Shown here: one piece after another, positions 28,114 to 36,568 of the stretch | Position numbering within the stretch: position 1 is the first letter of the stretch | Layout: each line of letters opens with the position of its first letter | NCBI GenBank assembly: GCA_002441005.1 | Contig: DJWO01000004.1 | Span: forward strand, 1 to 64,000 | DNA: 64,000 nucleotides | From: Candidatus Aminicenantes bacterium UBA6228 | Lineage (GTDB): Bacteria; Acidobacteriota; Aminicenantia; Aminicenantales; Saccharicenantaceae | Direction: 5' to 3' | Program-made: the position numbers and the translations under genes | Notes under the pieces: model-generated | Told to the model about the DNA's origin: nothing | What the model saw: the letters and a program-made list of their open reading frames with translations, nothing else | Databases searched by the model: none

Positions 28114-30413
28114 GTCTGATTAAAAAAGAAGGAGGCAGCTGCTTCAAAGGCGCGACGCCAGTTCTGGTGAAGCAGGAAGCCATGGATATCATCCGGGAAG
28201 ACCAGGGTCTCGAAGTGAGCTTTCCCCCGTACCTGTAAACGTCTCACCAGGTCCGTTGTCTGCACAAAATCCACATTGCGGTCGTCATCGCCATGGACAA
28301 ACAGCACCGGCGAGGTCCACCTGTCAACATCAGCCACTGGTGAGGATTTAAAGGCCAGCTCCATCTCATCTTCGGCAATTCCCCAGCCACCGCCGCTTCT
28401 CCGCCTGGCCCTTAAGGCCCAGTCATGGACACCATGAAAATCAACGCCGGCCACAAAAATATCGGAGTTGCGAGCCAGACCCAGGGCGGTCAGATACCCA
28501 CCATAAGACCCACCCCACAGACCAATTCGTTTTGGATCGACCGCCGAATGGTTTTTCAAAAATTCAGCTGCGGCCAGAATGTCCTGATACTCGGAGGCTC
28601 CACGCGGTCCCTGATTCGGGGCCTCACGGAACTTAGCTCCATAACCAATTCCGCATCGGTAATTGACCGACAGTACCACATAGCCAGAAGCAGCCAGATA
28701 CTGATTGAAAGCGTAGCAGTTGTGGTAATAACTGCTGTGGTGCCAGGCAGGATACATCTGGCGGGTCGGGCCGCCGTGCATGAAAATAACCGCCGGTAGC
28801 CTTTGGCCTGCTTCTACTCCACGTGGCATAAACAGCTGACCGTAGATTTGAAGGCCGCCAGGCGACTTAAAAGATACTACCTGAGGAACAACCAGTTTTT
28901 CTTCAGGAAATTCGGGGGCTACCGATTTTATCGCTGCGAGTGGCGGCAGTTCCAGGTTGGACGGAGAGTTGCGGTTGTTCAGTGCTTTCATCACCGGCAA
29001 GCCCGGCCTTCTCCCTGTTGATTGAATAAAGAAAACGTGTTTGCCATCGGCGGAAACAACCGGTGCCCACTCGAGGGTTTGACCATCGGTTAGAGCTTCA
29101 ATCGGCCCGCCTTTGACTGAAACTTTGTACAGGTGTTTCCGATTGATATCATTTTTGTTCGCGCTGAAAACAACAAACTCCCCGTCGGGCGAAAGGGCGG
29201 CCTGCTCAACTTCATATTCACCTGAGGTCAGGGCCTGGAGGTCGCCGGTGGTTGCCGAGAGCGAGTAAAGGTGCATCCAACCAATGTGCTCTGAGTAGAA
29301 AACAAGGCGGTCATCGGCTGCCCAGAAGAGCGGTTGGGACGGGTAGCTATGAGCAAAGCCACCGCCGGTTCTTGTCTCCCAGATAGCTCGACCTTTTAAG
29401 CTGGCCAGATCCACAACCCAGATAGAATAAGAGACAGCCTGACCGCGGCCGAGAGACTCGGTCTGCCCCTGAGCCCGCCCCGGGAGCATCCTGATGAAGG
29501 CCACGCGCTGGCCATCGGGCGACCAAACCGGGTACATATCACGGTACACATCGGGGAGAATCCAGGTAATTTTATCCTGGGCAAGGTCGTAAACACCGAT
29601 AAAGCTGTGAGCTTCACGGACACTCACAAAAAGAATTTTTTTGCCATCGGGTGACCAGCTGTAGGAACGGCTGGTGCCGCGGGCCTGGAAGAGTGCCCTG
29701 GCCGGCGAAGCGCCATCGAGGGAAATCAAATAAGGCTGGCCAGCGCGGGTAAAAAGCAGGTTCTGGCCGTCAGGGGAAACGAGTGGATTCTGACCCTCGG
29801 CGAGGAGCCGCTCCTGACCAGATCGAATATCGACAACTTTGATGACCTGCTCGGGGCGGCGGGGGCTGCTGGTGGGATTAAAGGCGCTGCCGTGGCTGAA
29901 GATGAGAGACTGACCGTCTGGGGTAAACTGCAGGCCGGAAATCTCTCTACCGTCATCGATATCGTAGAGAATGAGCTGACGTACCTTGTAATCGGGGGCG
30001 TTAGCCAGCCAGATGCTTTTTGCCCCTTTGACGTTCATGACCCAGGCCAGGCGGTTGCCGGTGGGCAAGGTAGTAAGCTGCGAGGTGTGGGGAGCGCTGA
30101 GGACAGCTTCGAGGCTGAAGGCCGGTGGCGGTTGTGTCGGGGCAGAAAATAGCGGTGGCGCCGGGAGAATTAAAAGCAAGGCCAAAAGAAGAGTTAAGAA
30201 TAGAGGCAAGGCGGCCGCCAATAACCTGACTCGACTTGCGTCTGCAGGGGCTGCGTCGGCGGGGGCCGCGTTGGTTGTTACAACCGGGGCTGTGCCAGTA
30301 CGGGCTGAGATTGGTATCGTCGGGGAGATATTAAGGGCAACAGATCGGGTCAGACGAAAAGACATTTTTAGCCTTGAACATTTCTTCTGGCCGAGTTCAT
30401 GAGATATACTCAT
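28104..30413 (-). CDS. Exported S9-family prolyl oligopeptidase-like serine peptidase
   Basis: This 769-residue protein has an N-terminal region with a long hydrophobic segment (about 65-90) that acts as signal or anchor, then a WD40-like propeller of TolB-type blades (GQSLIFSHGSAF; SPDGKKILFVS; SPDGQRVAFIR) and an alpha/beta-hydrolase domain. The catalytic triad is Ser636 in GGSYGG, Asp711 in HGDDDRNV and His744 in DDIHGF. It resembles acylaminoacyl peptidases and dipeptidyl peptidases of the S9C type. AAGGAGGGAGG precedes the first ATG, which supports the long N-terminus. The final Gly-Thr-stop is encoded within an inverted family B repeat. It probably cleaves short peptides in the periplasm. 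Confidence 0.9.
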   Translation of the reverse strand: MSISHELGQKKCSRLKMSFRLTRSVALNISPTIPISARTGTAPVVTTNAAPADAAPADASRVRLLAAALPLFLTLLLALLLILPAPPLFSAPTQPPPAFSLEAVLSAPHTSQLTTLPTGNRLAWVMNVKGAKSIWLANAPDYKVRQLILYDIDDGREISGLQFTPDGQSLIFSHGSAFNPTSSPRRPEQVIKVVDIRSGQERLLAEGQNPLVSPDGQNLLFTRAGQPYLISLDGASPARALFQARGTSRSYSWSPDGKKILFVSVREAHSFIGVYDLAQDKITWILPDVYRDMYPVWSPDGQRVAFIRMLPGRAQGQTESLGRGQAVSYSIWVVDLASLKGRAIWETRTGGGFAHSYPSQPLFWAADDRLVFYSEHIGWMHLYSLSATTGDLQALTSGEYEVEQAALSPDGEFVVFSANKNDINRKHLYKVSVKGGPIEALTDGQTLEWAPVVSADGKHVFFIQSTGRRPGLPVMKALNNRNSPSNLELPPLAAIKSVAPEFPEEKLVVPQVVSFKSPGGLQIYGQLFMPRGVEAGQRLPAVIFMHGGPTRQMYPAWHHSSYYHNCYAFNQYLAASGYVVLSVNYRCGIGYGAKFREAPNQGPRGASEYQDILAAAEFLKNHSAVDPKRIGLWGGSYGGYLTALGLARNSDIFVAGVDFHGVHDWALRARRRSGGGWGIAEDEMELAFKSSPVADVDRWTSPVLFVHGDDDRNVDFVQTTDLVRRLQVRGKAHFETLVFPDDIHGFLLHQNWRRAFEAAASFFFNQTGT

Positions 30414-30518
30414 TTTCCTCCCTCCTTATTGGGTGATATCTGTCGATACTTACCATATTCACAACTGATATTCATCACACCAGCATAAATAGCATATTAA
30501 TAAACAACCTGGCAACAT

Positions 30519-30707
30519 AAAATGGGGACGTAAAATGGGGACGTGATACTCTGTCCCTTTTTGGTCTCCTGTCCCTTTTTGGCCATAATTTTACCTTATA
30601 TTATTGCTTTATTACCTTATTACTTTATTTTTATATTATTCAGTTCCAAGGTGTTACAAATCGGCGGAGGGGGGAAAAGAGGGACAGAGTATCACGTCCC
30701 CATTTTA
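30519..30707. repeat. Family B inverted pair upstream of the nickel locus
   Basis: Two overlapping B starts (30519 and 30535-30567) and an inverted B arm (30675-30707) enclose about 110 AT-rich bases. Unlike most copies this one lies between divergently oriented genes, directly before the NikR-type operator. Confidence 0.78.
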
Positions 30708-30708
30708 C

Positions 30709-30741
30709 TTTACAGATGTTACGATATTTGATATCGTAACA
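30709..30741 (+). promoter_or_regulatory. NikR-type operator and possible promoter of the nickel-uptake locus
   Basis: A perfect inverted repeat, TGTTACGATAT (30717-30727), TTG, ATATCGTAACA (30731-30741), lies 32 bases before the TonB receptor start. Written as half-sites it is TGTTAC-N13-GTAACA, which fits the GTGTTAC-N13/14-GTAACAC form I recall for NikR sites in some deltaproteobacteria. A possible -35 TTTACA (30709-30714) and -10 TATCGT (30732-30737), 17 bases apart, would be covered by the bound repressor. A nikR gene is the last gene of the locus. Palindrome seen; regulator assignment inferred. Confidence 0.72.
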
Positions 30742-30773
30742 CTCTCTTAAGATTATCCCCAGAGGAAGTTATT

Positions 30774-32870
30774 ATGAACTCTGCTGATCATGTTATTTCG
30801 CCGCTCATCATCTTTGGCTTTAGCCTTTCATTATTTTCTTTGATTACTGGCAGCCAGCTGCGTTCTGAACCCTGGAGCCAGGCCGGCAGCGAAAAGCCAA
30901 ACTACACGGACGCCACCATTATCAATAACTCCAGCCCCAAAGCTAATTCTGCCATTCAAGCTACGTCTCAAGCTGAGGACTCGCAAGCTGACGACTCGCA
31001 AGCTGACGACTCGCAAGCTGATAACTCGGAAACTGATGATTCAACTTTAAAAGAGAAGAAAAGAAAAAAGCAAAGCACAGGCACAGCAAAAAAGCAACAG
31101 GATAAATCAGCTACCCCATCCACCCCGGATTTGCCTCGCCTGCACGAGGAAGTGCTGGTCACCGCCACCATGTCTCCTCTCGAGATCAAAAACTGCTCGG
31201 TCTCGGCCACAGTCATCAGCGGTGAAAAGCTCCGAGCACTCAATACGACCAGCGCCCTCAATGCTCTGCTCCATGAGCCGGGCATATTCGTCATGAGAAC
31301 CGGTGATTTTGGCCGCTCCGATGTGGAAATCCGAGGCCTTGGCCAGCGCGGTCAAAGGATCGGAATTATGGTCGATGGCCGGCCCGAAAAAATGGGTATT
31401 TTCGGCTGTGTCGTCACCCAGACTTTTCCTTTTGACAATGTCGAGCGCCTGGAAGTTGTCCGCGGCCCGGCCTCGGTGTTTTACGGCTCAGACGCTCTTG
31501 GCGGCGTCGTAAATATCATAACTCACACCCCTGCCCATGGCTTCGAGACTGAAGCCACATCATCATACGGCACTTTTAATACCTGGCGATTCAACCTCCG
31601 CCACGGAGCCGGCTTTGAAAAATTCAGTTACTACCTCACCTATGATCTCGCCCGGAGCCACGGTCACTTAGTCAACTCCGCCTACTCGGGAGACAGCCTG
31701 ACCGGCAAATTTATTTACAAGCTCTCATCCCTCTGGACTCTTACTCTGAGCGGGAAATATTACGATGGCCATAAAGACGAGCCAACCATATTTTTTGTTG
31801 ACCCGCCGGAAGAATACTGGTTCGATTATAAAAGAGGTGCCGCTGATATCAGCCTCTCGCGACTGACTGAAAAGACAGATTTCAGCTTCAAACTTTATAC
31901 TGACTTTGGCCGCCATCGTTTCTCTGATGGCTGGAATTCACGGGATGCGGTTTATGGAACCATCCTGAAATACACCTTTTTCGGCTGGAAAAATAATCAG
32001 CTGACAGCCGGTGCTGATTTCAGATATCTGGGCGGCCAAAGCTATGGTTACCCCGTTGGTCAGTGGCACAGAAGCGAAGGCGGGTTTTTCCTCTATGATC
32101 AATATACACTCAAAGACAGGCTGATCCTGACCGGAGGCCTGCGGCTGAACATCGACTCCGTTTATGGACAGGAATTTGCGCCCAGCGCCGGATTGGTCTT
32201 CTTCCTGACTCCCAGCACTTCCATCCGCGGCCTGGTCAGCAAAGGTTTCCGCTCTCCACAATTAAATGAGCTCTATCTTTTCCCGGCTTCCAACCCTGAC
32301 CTGCGGCCAGAAATCCTCTGGAATTATGAGGCCGGCTTCAACACCCGTTTTCTCCGCCGCTTTGATCTCGGCCTCAATTTTTTCCTGATGAATGGTCATG
32401 ATTTCATTCAAACCAACCCCAATCCCGAGCCTCCACCGCCCTTTAAGATGGTTAACATTGCCACTTACCGAGCCAGAGGAATAGAAGCCAGCCTGAGTGC
32501 AGAGCTTTATGCCGGCCTCACCGCTAAAGCTTCCATGACCCTGCTTGATCCTGAAGAAAACACCAGGGGTAAGGCCAAACAAAAATATGATTGTTCTGTC
32601 TTTTTCAGCCAGGGAAGAATTTTTTCAGCTATCACCGCCCAATATGTGACCGGTTATTATGCAGGCGATAACAATACCGGCGCTCTACCATCTTTTTTCC
32701 TGCTCGATTATAAGCTGGAACTGGATGTGGCTCGATATTTCTCCATTCTTATCAGCCTGAACAACATTTTCGACACTCATTACCAGATTTTTGTTGATCT
32801 TCCCGAAGGGGCTGGCCCCTATCCCATGCCAGGACGCTCCATCAATCTGGGCCTCAGAATCAAACCATAG
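30774..32870 (+). CDS. TonB-dependent receptor of the nickel locus
   Basis: This 698-residue outer-membrane receptor has a signal segment (about 7-27), a Ser/Asp-rich linker with tandem SQADD repeats (about 62-85), a Lys-rich stretch, a plug domain (VLVTATMSPLEIKNCSVS; IRGLGQRGQRIGIMVDGRP; VERLEVVRGPASVFYGSDALGGVVNIIT) and a 22-strand-type barrel. It resembles BtuB/FecA-like receptors. AGAGGAAG lies just before the ATG. An operator for NikR is immediately upstream and an ECF transporter and nikR lie downstream, so the likely cargo is nickel or a nickel complex. Cobalamin or cobalt is the main alternative, given the receptor's BtuB-like look, but no cobalamin riboswitch is seen. Confidence 0.85.
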   Translation: MNSADHVISPLIIFGFSLSLFSLITGSQLRSEPWSQAGSEKPNYTDATIINNSSPKANSAIQATSQAEDSQADDSQADDSQADNSETDDSTLKEKKRKKQSTGTAKKQQDKSATPSTPDLPRLHEEVLVTATMSPLEIKNCSVSATVISGEKLRALNTTSALNALLHEPGIFVMRTGDFGRSDVEIRGLGQRGQRIGIMVDGRPEKMGIFGCVVTQTFPFDNVERLEVVRGPASVFYGSDALGGVVNIITHTPAHGFETEATSSYGTFNTWRFNLRHGAGFEKFSYYLTYDLARSHGHLVNSAYSGDSLTGKFIYKLSSLWTLTLSGKYYDGHKDEPTIFFVDPPEEYWFDYKRGAADISLSRLTEKTDFSFKLYTDFGRHRFSDGWNSRDAVYGTILKYTFFGWKNNQLTAGADFRYLGGQSYGYPVGQWHRSEGGFFLYDQYTLKDRLILTGGLRLNIDSVYGQEFAPSAGLVFFLTPSTSIRGLVSKGFRSPQLNELYLFPASNPDLRPEILWNYEAGFNTRFLRRFDLGLNFFLMNGHDFIQTNPNPEPPPPFKMVNIATYRARGIEASLSAELYAGLTAKASMTLLDPEENTRGKAKQKYDCSVFFSQGRIFSAITAQYVTGYYAGDNNTGALPSFFLLDYKLELDVARYFSILISLNNIFDTHYQIFVDLPEGAGPYPMPGRSINLGLRIKP

Positions 32871-33025
32871 CTTATGGACTGAGTCAGGAACTGAGAATGA
32901 GGATTGAGAGAGTAAGGATTAATGAGAATAAAAGATTGAGAAGAATAAAAGGGAAGGAATGAGAGAAATATAAAGAATAAAATAAAAGGGATAAAAGAAA
33001 CAAAAGGGATTAGAGGAATAATTAA

Positions 33026-33580
33026 ATGAATCATAAACACAACTTCGACTGGCTGCTGGGAGGGCTCTTGTTAGCCCTGGCCTTAGCTCTACCGCTGGCC
33101 TTCCATCTGGTTGGACTGGGCAGTGCCTTTCTGCCGATGTTCTATCCGGTTATGCTGGCCGGGCTGCTCCTCAGGCCACAGGTGTCGCTGCTGGTCGGTC
33201 TGCTGGCGCCGCTTCTTTCCGCCGCCCTGACAGGCATGCCGCCTTTCTATCCGCCGGTGGCTTTTATAATGCTACTGGAGTTTCTGGTTATGACCGCTAT
33301 GAGCTGGGCGCTTTTCCAGAAGTTACATCTTAATATCTATCTGTCTTTATTTTTGACCATATTGGCAGACAGGCTGGTGCTGTTTCTGGTTACCTGGCTG
33401 GTGGCCGACTGGCTCCAGCTGCCAGGGATAGTTCTCGGGCCAATCACTTTAATCAAGGGACTGCCCGGGATTATTGTCATGTCACTGGCCATTCCCCCAC
33501 TGGTCATAAAGATTAATGAGAAAAGGCGGCTGTCACCTTTCCTTCAACCCGAATCGCCGGCTGAATCAGAAATAAGATAA
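33026..33580 (+). CDS. ECF transporter substrate-binding membrane component (S-component-like)
   Basis: This 184-residue protein has about five or six transmembrane helices and no soluble domain. Its position ahead of EcfT and EcfA genes makes it the probable specificity subunit. It lacks the N-terminal MHIxDG signature of NikM/CbiM. It starts Met-Asn-His-Lys-His: because Asn is not removed by Met aminopeptidase, a free N-terminal Met-Asn-His (ATCUN-type) could in principle bind Ni(II). A loop PPFYPPVAF and a conserved-looking GLPGIIVM segment are also visible. The spacer from the receptor gene is strongly purine-rich. Family assignment is by topology and context, and the substrate is inferred from NikR. 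Confidence 0.7.
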   Translation: MNHKHNFDWLLGGLLLALALALPLAFHLVGLGSAFLPMFYPVMLAGLLLRPQVSLLVGLLAPLLSAALTGMPPFYPPVAFIMLLEFLVMTAMSWALFQKLHLNIYLSLFLTILADRLVLFLVTWLVADWLQLPGIVLGPITLIKGLPGIIVMSLAIPPLVIKINEKRRLSPFLQPESPAESEIR

Positions 33581-33616
33581 AAGGAAAAAAGCCAAGAGCG
33601 AGAAAAGGAGATAAGA

Positions 33617-34333
33617 ATGTCTCAGAAGCAGAAACTTTCTTCTGCAGCCGAAGGTGGGATATCCGCTGAACCGTTCCAGAATCTCACCAACTTAGCTGTT
33701 AGCGAACAGGATATTTCAAGCCGCGAGCTATACTTTGACCGGGTGGCAGCGACCTGGGAAGAGGAGCATTCTGAGGCCGAAGTTGACTCTGCACTTCAGG
33801 CGCTGGTGAGCCGCTTTGACCTCAGGCCAGGACAGGTAGTGCTTGATGCCGGCTGCGGTACAGGCCGGCTTTTGCCTTTAATCCTCAGAGAGATCGGCCC
33901 TGGCGGCGAGCTGGTGGCTGTTGATTTTTCAGAAAAAATGCTCGAGATCGCCAGAAAAAAATACCGCGCCCCTAATCTTACTTTTTGCAGGGCTGATATC
34001 AGCCAGTTTAAATCCCCCGGCCGGTTTGACCGGATCATCTGTCTGTGCCTCCTCCCGCATTTACCGGATAAACTGCTGGCCCTACGGACACTCCGGACCA
34101 ATCTCAAACGAGGCGGGCAACTGATCATTGCTCATACCGCCAGCCGGGAAGAAGTCAACGCCTATCACGCCCGGTTGCCAGAGCCTGTCTGTCATGACCA
34201 GCTTCCTGATTCGCAGGAAATGACCGGACTGCTGGTGGCGGCTGGCCTCCGGCTGATTGAGCTCGAGGAAGGCAATATATATTTTTTAAAGGCTTTTCGG
34301 GATGAAGACCAGGTCGATAAAATTCTGAGGTGA
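33617..34333 (+). CDS. SAM-dependent methyltransferase within the nickel locus
   Basis: This 238-residue UbiE-like methyltransferase has motif I VLDAGCGTGRLLPL, acidic motif II LVAVDFSEKMLEIA, a DRIICLCLLPHLPD post-motif and GGQLIIAHTASREEVNAYH. It has no signal peptide. It lies 36 bases after the S-component gene, with AAGGAGAT before the ATG, so it is part of the operon. Methyltransferases are not part of known NikMNQO or CbiMNQO transporters. Possible roles are modification or breakdown of an imported chelator, synthesis of a small nickel ligand, or maturation of a nickel cofactor. None can be chosen from sequence alone. Confidence 0.82.
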   Translation: MSQKQKLSSAAEGGISAEPFQNLTNLAVSEQDISSRELYFDRVAATWEEEHSEAEVDSALQALVSRFDLRPGQVVLDAGCGTGRLLPLILREIGPGGELVAVDFSEKMLEIARKKYRAPNLTFCRADISQFKSPGRFDRIICLCLLPHLPDKLLALRTLRTNLKRGGQLIIAHTASREEVNAYHARLPEPVCHDQLPDSQEMTGLLVAAGLRLIELEEGNIYFLKAFRDEDQVDKILR

Positions 34334-34441
34334 GCCAAGATAAAAAAAGGCACCGGGTCAAGTGATGATGTGATCAGGAGAGAAGTGAAAAGATCAAAAG
34401 CAAAGAGAAGAGATGAGATGAGGTAAGAAAGGATAAGAGGG

Positions 34442-35377
34442 ATGGCGCGGGATAAGAGAGGGGAAAAACAAAAAGATAAAAAAAGTCCAGAGCTAAGAAC
34501 GGGCGGTGGCACTGGCTTCAGGAGTAGGGCTGGCGGAAGCCAAGAGGCCAGCATCAGAAGCCCCGGCTGCAGCCAGGCTGTCAGCAGCCTGCCCAGTAGC
34601 AGCGACACAGGGGCCAACATGACCAGTGTCTGGAGCAAAGCTGGCAGCAGCAGCGGCGGCACCCACTCCGGCCCCGGCTGCGGTCTTGACCCCAGAGCCG
34701 GGCTGCTGAGCTTTGTAGCCGTTGCGGTCGGTGCAGTCTTTCTCCCAGGCAACACGCCTGTTTGGAAGTTTGGTTTGCTGCTGGTAATGCTCTTGATCAC
34801 AAATTATCTCATCAACCAGCAACCAGGCAAATTAATGAAAAAGTTGCTTCGCCTGCTCATTTTTCTTGTACCATTTTTTATTTTCCTGGTGCCGGTAACT
34901 CTGCTTTTTTCCGGGGAAAAAGTTACACCCGCCCGAAGCCTTTTTAACCTTGGGCAGATAGCAGCGAGGATGATTATCATCATTACTGCCGATGTGATTT
35001 TCATCCTGGGACAGACTCCCGAAGATATCATAGCCGCGCTTCACCAGAGTCACTTGCCCCATTCAATAACAAACCTTATGACTTCGGCCATCCGCAACTT
35101 TCAGATTCTAACGGATGAGGCGGTGACGAGCTTCAGGGCCAGAGCGTCAAGGGAAACCGGTAGAAGCTCGCTCAGGCAGAGACTCAAGATCACCGGCTTA
35201 ATAATAGAAAAAATATTTATGCGGGTTATGGATCGTGGCCAGCGTATTTATGCGGCCATGCTCTCCCGCGGCTATGAAGGACAGATGTTCTTTCTGAAAA
35301 AGTTCAGGTTTGGCAGGCGGGAGGTGGTTTTGGTGGTGGCTCTGGTGGGGATTTTACTGGTGACTGCCTTGATTTAA
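34442..35377 (+). CDS. Energy-coupling factor transmembrane protein EcfT (CbiQ-like)
   Basis: This 311-residue protein is the coupling subunit of an ECF transporter. The CbiQ-like part begins near residue 85 (LDPRAGLLSF), with several transmembrane helices and two coupling motifs near the C-terminus (MRVMDRGQRIYAAMLSRGYEG), which contact the ATPase. The first 85 residues are Ser/Gly-rich and low-complexity. That is unusual for EcfT, and an internal start is possible, although a purine-rich site precedes the first ATG. It follows the methyltransferase gene by 108 purine-rich bases. A 304-base gap separates it from the ATPase gene. Confidence 0.85.
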   Translation: MARDKRGEKQKDKKSPELRTGGGTGFRSRAGGSQEASIRSPGCSQAVSSLPSSSDTGANMTSVWSKAGSSSGGTHSGPGCGLDPRAGLLSFVAVAVGAVFLPGNTPVWKFGLLLVMLLITNYLINQQPGKLMKKLLRLLIFLVPFFIFLVPVTLLFSGEKVTPARSLFNLGQIAARMIIIITADVIFILGQTPEDIIAALHQSHLPHSITNLMTSAIRNFQILTDEAVTSFRARASRETGRSSLRQRLKITGLIIEKIFMRVMDRGQRIYAAMLSRGYEGQMFFLKKFRFGRREVVLVVALVGILLVTALI

Positions 35378-35445
35378 GCAGACACAATTAATCGTTAGGA
35401 AAAAGCAGGATGATAATATGATGATGCTGGTGGTGGTGATGATGG

Positions 35446-35616
35446 GTGGCCACGACAGTGGCGATTTTGGTGGCCATGATGGGTGGTGCTGATGGCCATG
35501 ATGGTCATATGTTTCGTATTAACTTTTTAATTTGGGTTTTCAATTTAGGTATCCTTAGCTTTATTTTCTGGCAGCCGGTGCCCGGCTTGCTGACCGGCAG
35601 GTGCGCCAGGCAATAA
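35446..35616 (+). CDS. Possible small membrane protein between EcfT and EcfA
   Basis: The frame opens with GTG at 35446 and codes for 56 residues: a short hydrophobic stretch (TTVAILVAMM), a loop GGADGHDGHMFR, a clear transmembrane segment (INFLIWVFNLGILSFIFW) and a short tail. The layout of two hydrophobic segments around a GxDG loop recalls CbiN/NikN, the small subunits of metal ECF transporters, but it is much shorter. The start region is made of repeated GATGGTG-type words and has no strong Shine-Dalgarno. A second short frame (35418-35492) encodes a similar His/Asp-rich loop (GGHDSGDFGGHDGWC). It may be a true microprotein, a frameshifted relic, or chance. Confidence 0.35.
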   Translation: MATTVAILVAMMGGADGHDGHMFRINFLIWVFNLGILSFIFWQPVPGLLTGRCARQ

Positions 35617-35681
35617 AAAAGAAGCTTCCAGATAATAAGCTAAGTTTATAAATTTAAGAAAAATATAATGAGAGAAATGGA

Positions 35682-36506
35682 ATGGACAACAGAGAAGAAA
35701 CAGCTGAGATTAAAAGACCGAAGGCGGCGACAGGCAGTCCCTCCCTGGAATCATCAATACCAGCCGAAGACGAAACGGCCACTATAGCCATGGCCGCCAC
35801 AGCCGTTGAGGTAAAGGGGCTGAGCTATACATTTCCCGATGGGACAGTGGCCATTCAGGACGTCAGCTTCACGGTGGCAGAAAAAGAAAAAGTCGCTATC
35901 ATCGGCCCGAACGGGGCCGGCAAATCAACGCTATTACTTCTCCTCAACGGCCTGCTCAGGGGACAGGGGCTGGTTAAAATTGCGGGTCTGGAAGTCTGCC
36001 GGCGCAATGTTAAAGCTATCCGGTTAAAGACCGGCCTTGTCTTCCAGGATCCGGACGATCAGCTTTTTATGCCGACGGTCCTGGATGATGTGGCTTTCGG
36101 GCTCTGCCTGCGCGGCTTGGGCAGAAATGGACAGAGCGAACAGGTGGTCGAAAAAGTCAAAGATAGGCTGAAAGAGTTGAGGGCTGAACATCTGATTAAC
36201 CGTTCGACGATGCGTTTGAGCCTGGGTGAGAAAAGGAAGGTAGCGCTGGCTGGAGTGCTGATAACAGAGCCGGAAATTCTACTTCTGGACGAGCCAACCT
36301 CAGGGCTTGACCCGGCGGCGAAGCGCTGGCTCGAAGATTATCTACTGGGGCTGGACCGGACACTTATCATGACGACCCATGATCTGGAATTGGCCAGGAA
36401 GGTCGCCCGGCGAATTATTCTCATGAGCGGGGGACGGCTGGTGGCTGAAGGCGGCCCGGAAGAAATTCTCGATAACAGGGAACTTCTGGAAGCCAGTGGT
36501 CTATGA
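35682..36506 (+). CDS. Energy-coupling factor ATPase EcfA (CbiO-like)
   Basis: This 274-residue ABC ATPase powers the ECF transporter. Walker A GPNGAGKS is at 75-82, the Q-loop at VFQDPDDQLF, the signature is LSLGEKRK instead of LSGGQ, Walker B is ILLLDEPTSGLD, and the switch His is in TTHDLE. QDPDDQLF is typical of CbiO-like ATPases. A single ATPase gene implies a homodimer. An N-terminal extension of about 40 residues precedes the first beta strand, and an internal ATG at codon 37 could be the actual start. NikR follows after 62 bases. Confidence 0.92.
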   Translation: MDNREETAEIKRPKAATGSPSLESSIPAEDETATIAMAATAVEVKGLSYTFPDGTVAIQDVSFTVAEKEKVAIIGPNGAGKSTLLLLLNGLLRGQGLVKIAGLEVCRRNVKAIRLKTGLVFQDPDDQLFMPTVLDDVAFGLCLRGLGRNGQSEQVVEKVKDRLKELRAEHLINRSTMRLSLGEKRKVALAGVLITEPEILLLDEPTSGLDPAAKRWLEDYLLGLDRTLIMTTHDLELARKVARRIILMSGGRLVAEGGPEEILDNRELLEASGL

Positions 36507-36533
36507 TCTTTCAGTATATGGTTTTGCCGGCAG

Positions 36534-36562
36534 TTGACATAAAATCCTATTTCTTTTAATCT
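36534..36562 (+). promoter_or_regulatory. Possible nikR promoter giving a leaderless transcript
   Basis: TTGACA (36534-36539) and TAATCT (36557-36562) are 17 bases apart. The ATG of nikR is at 36569, only 6 bases after the -10, so transcription could begin at the start codon itself. An AAGG also precedes the ATG within any longer operon transcript. Confidence 0.4.
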
Positions 36563-36568
36563 CAAGGC

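Noticed and set aside
30774..32870. Reading the receptor as a cobalamin importer under a cobalamin riboswitch
   Set aside because: The receptor resembles BtuB in general, but no cobalamin riboswitch is seen and the locus carries a NikR-type operator and nikR.
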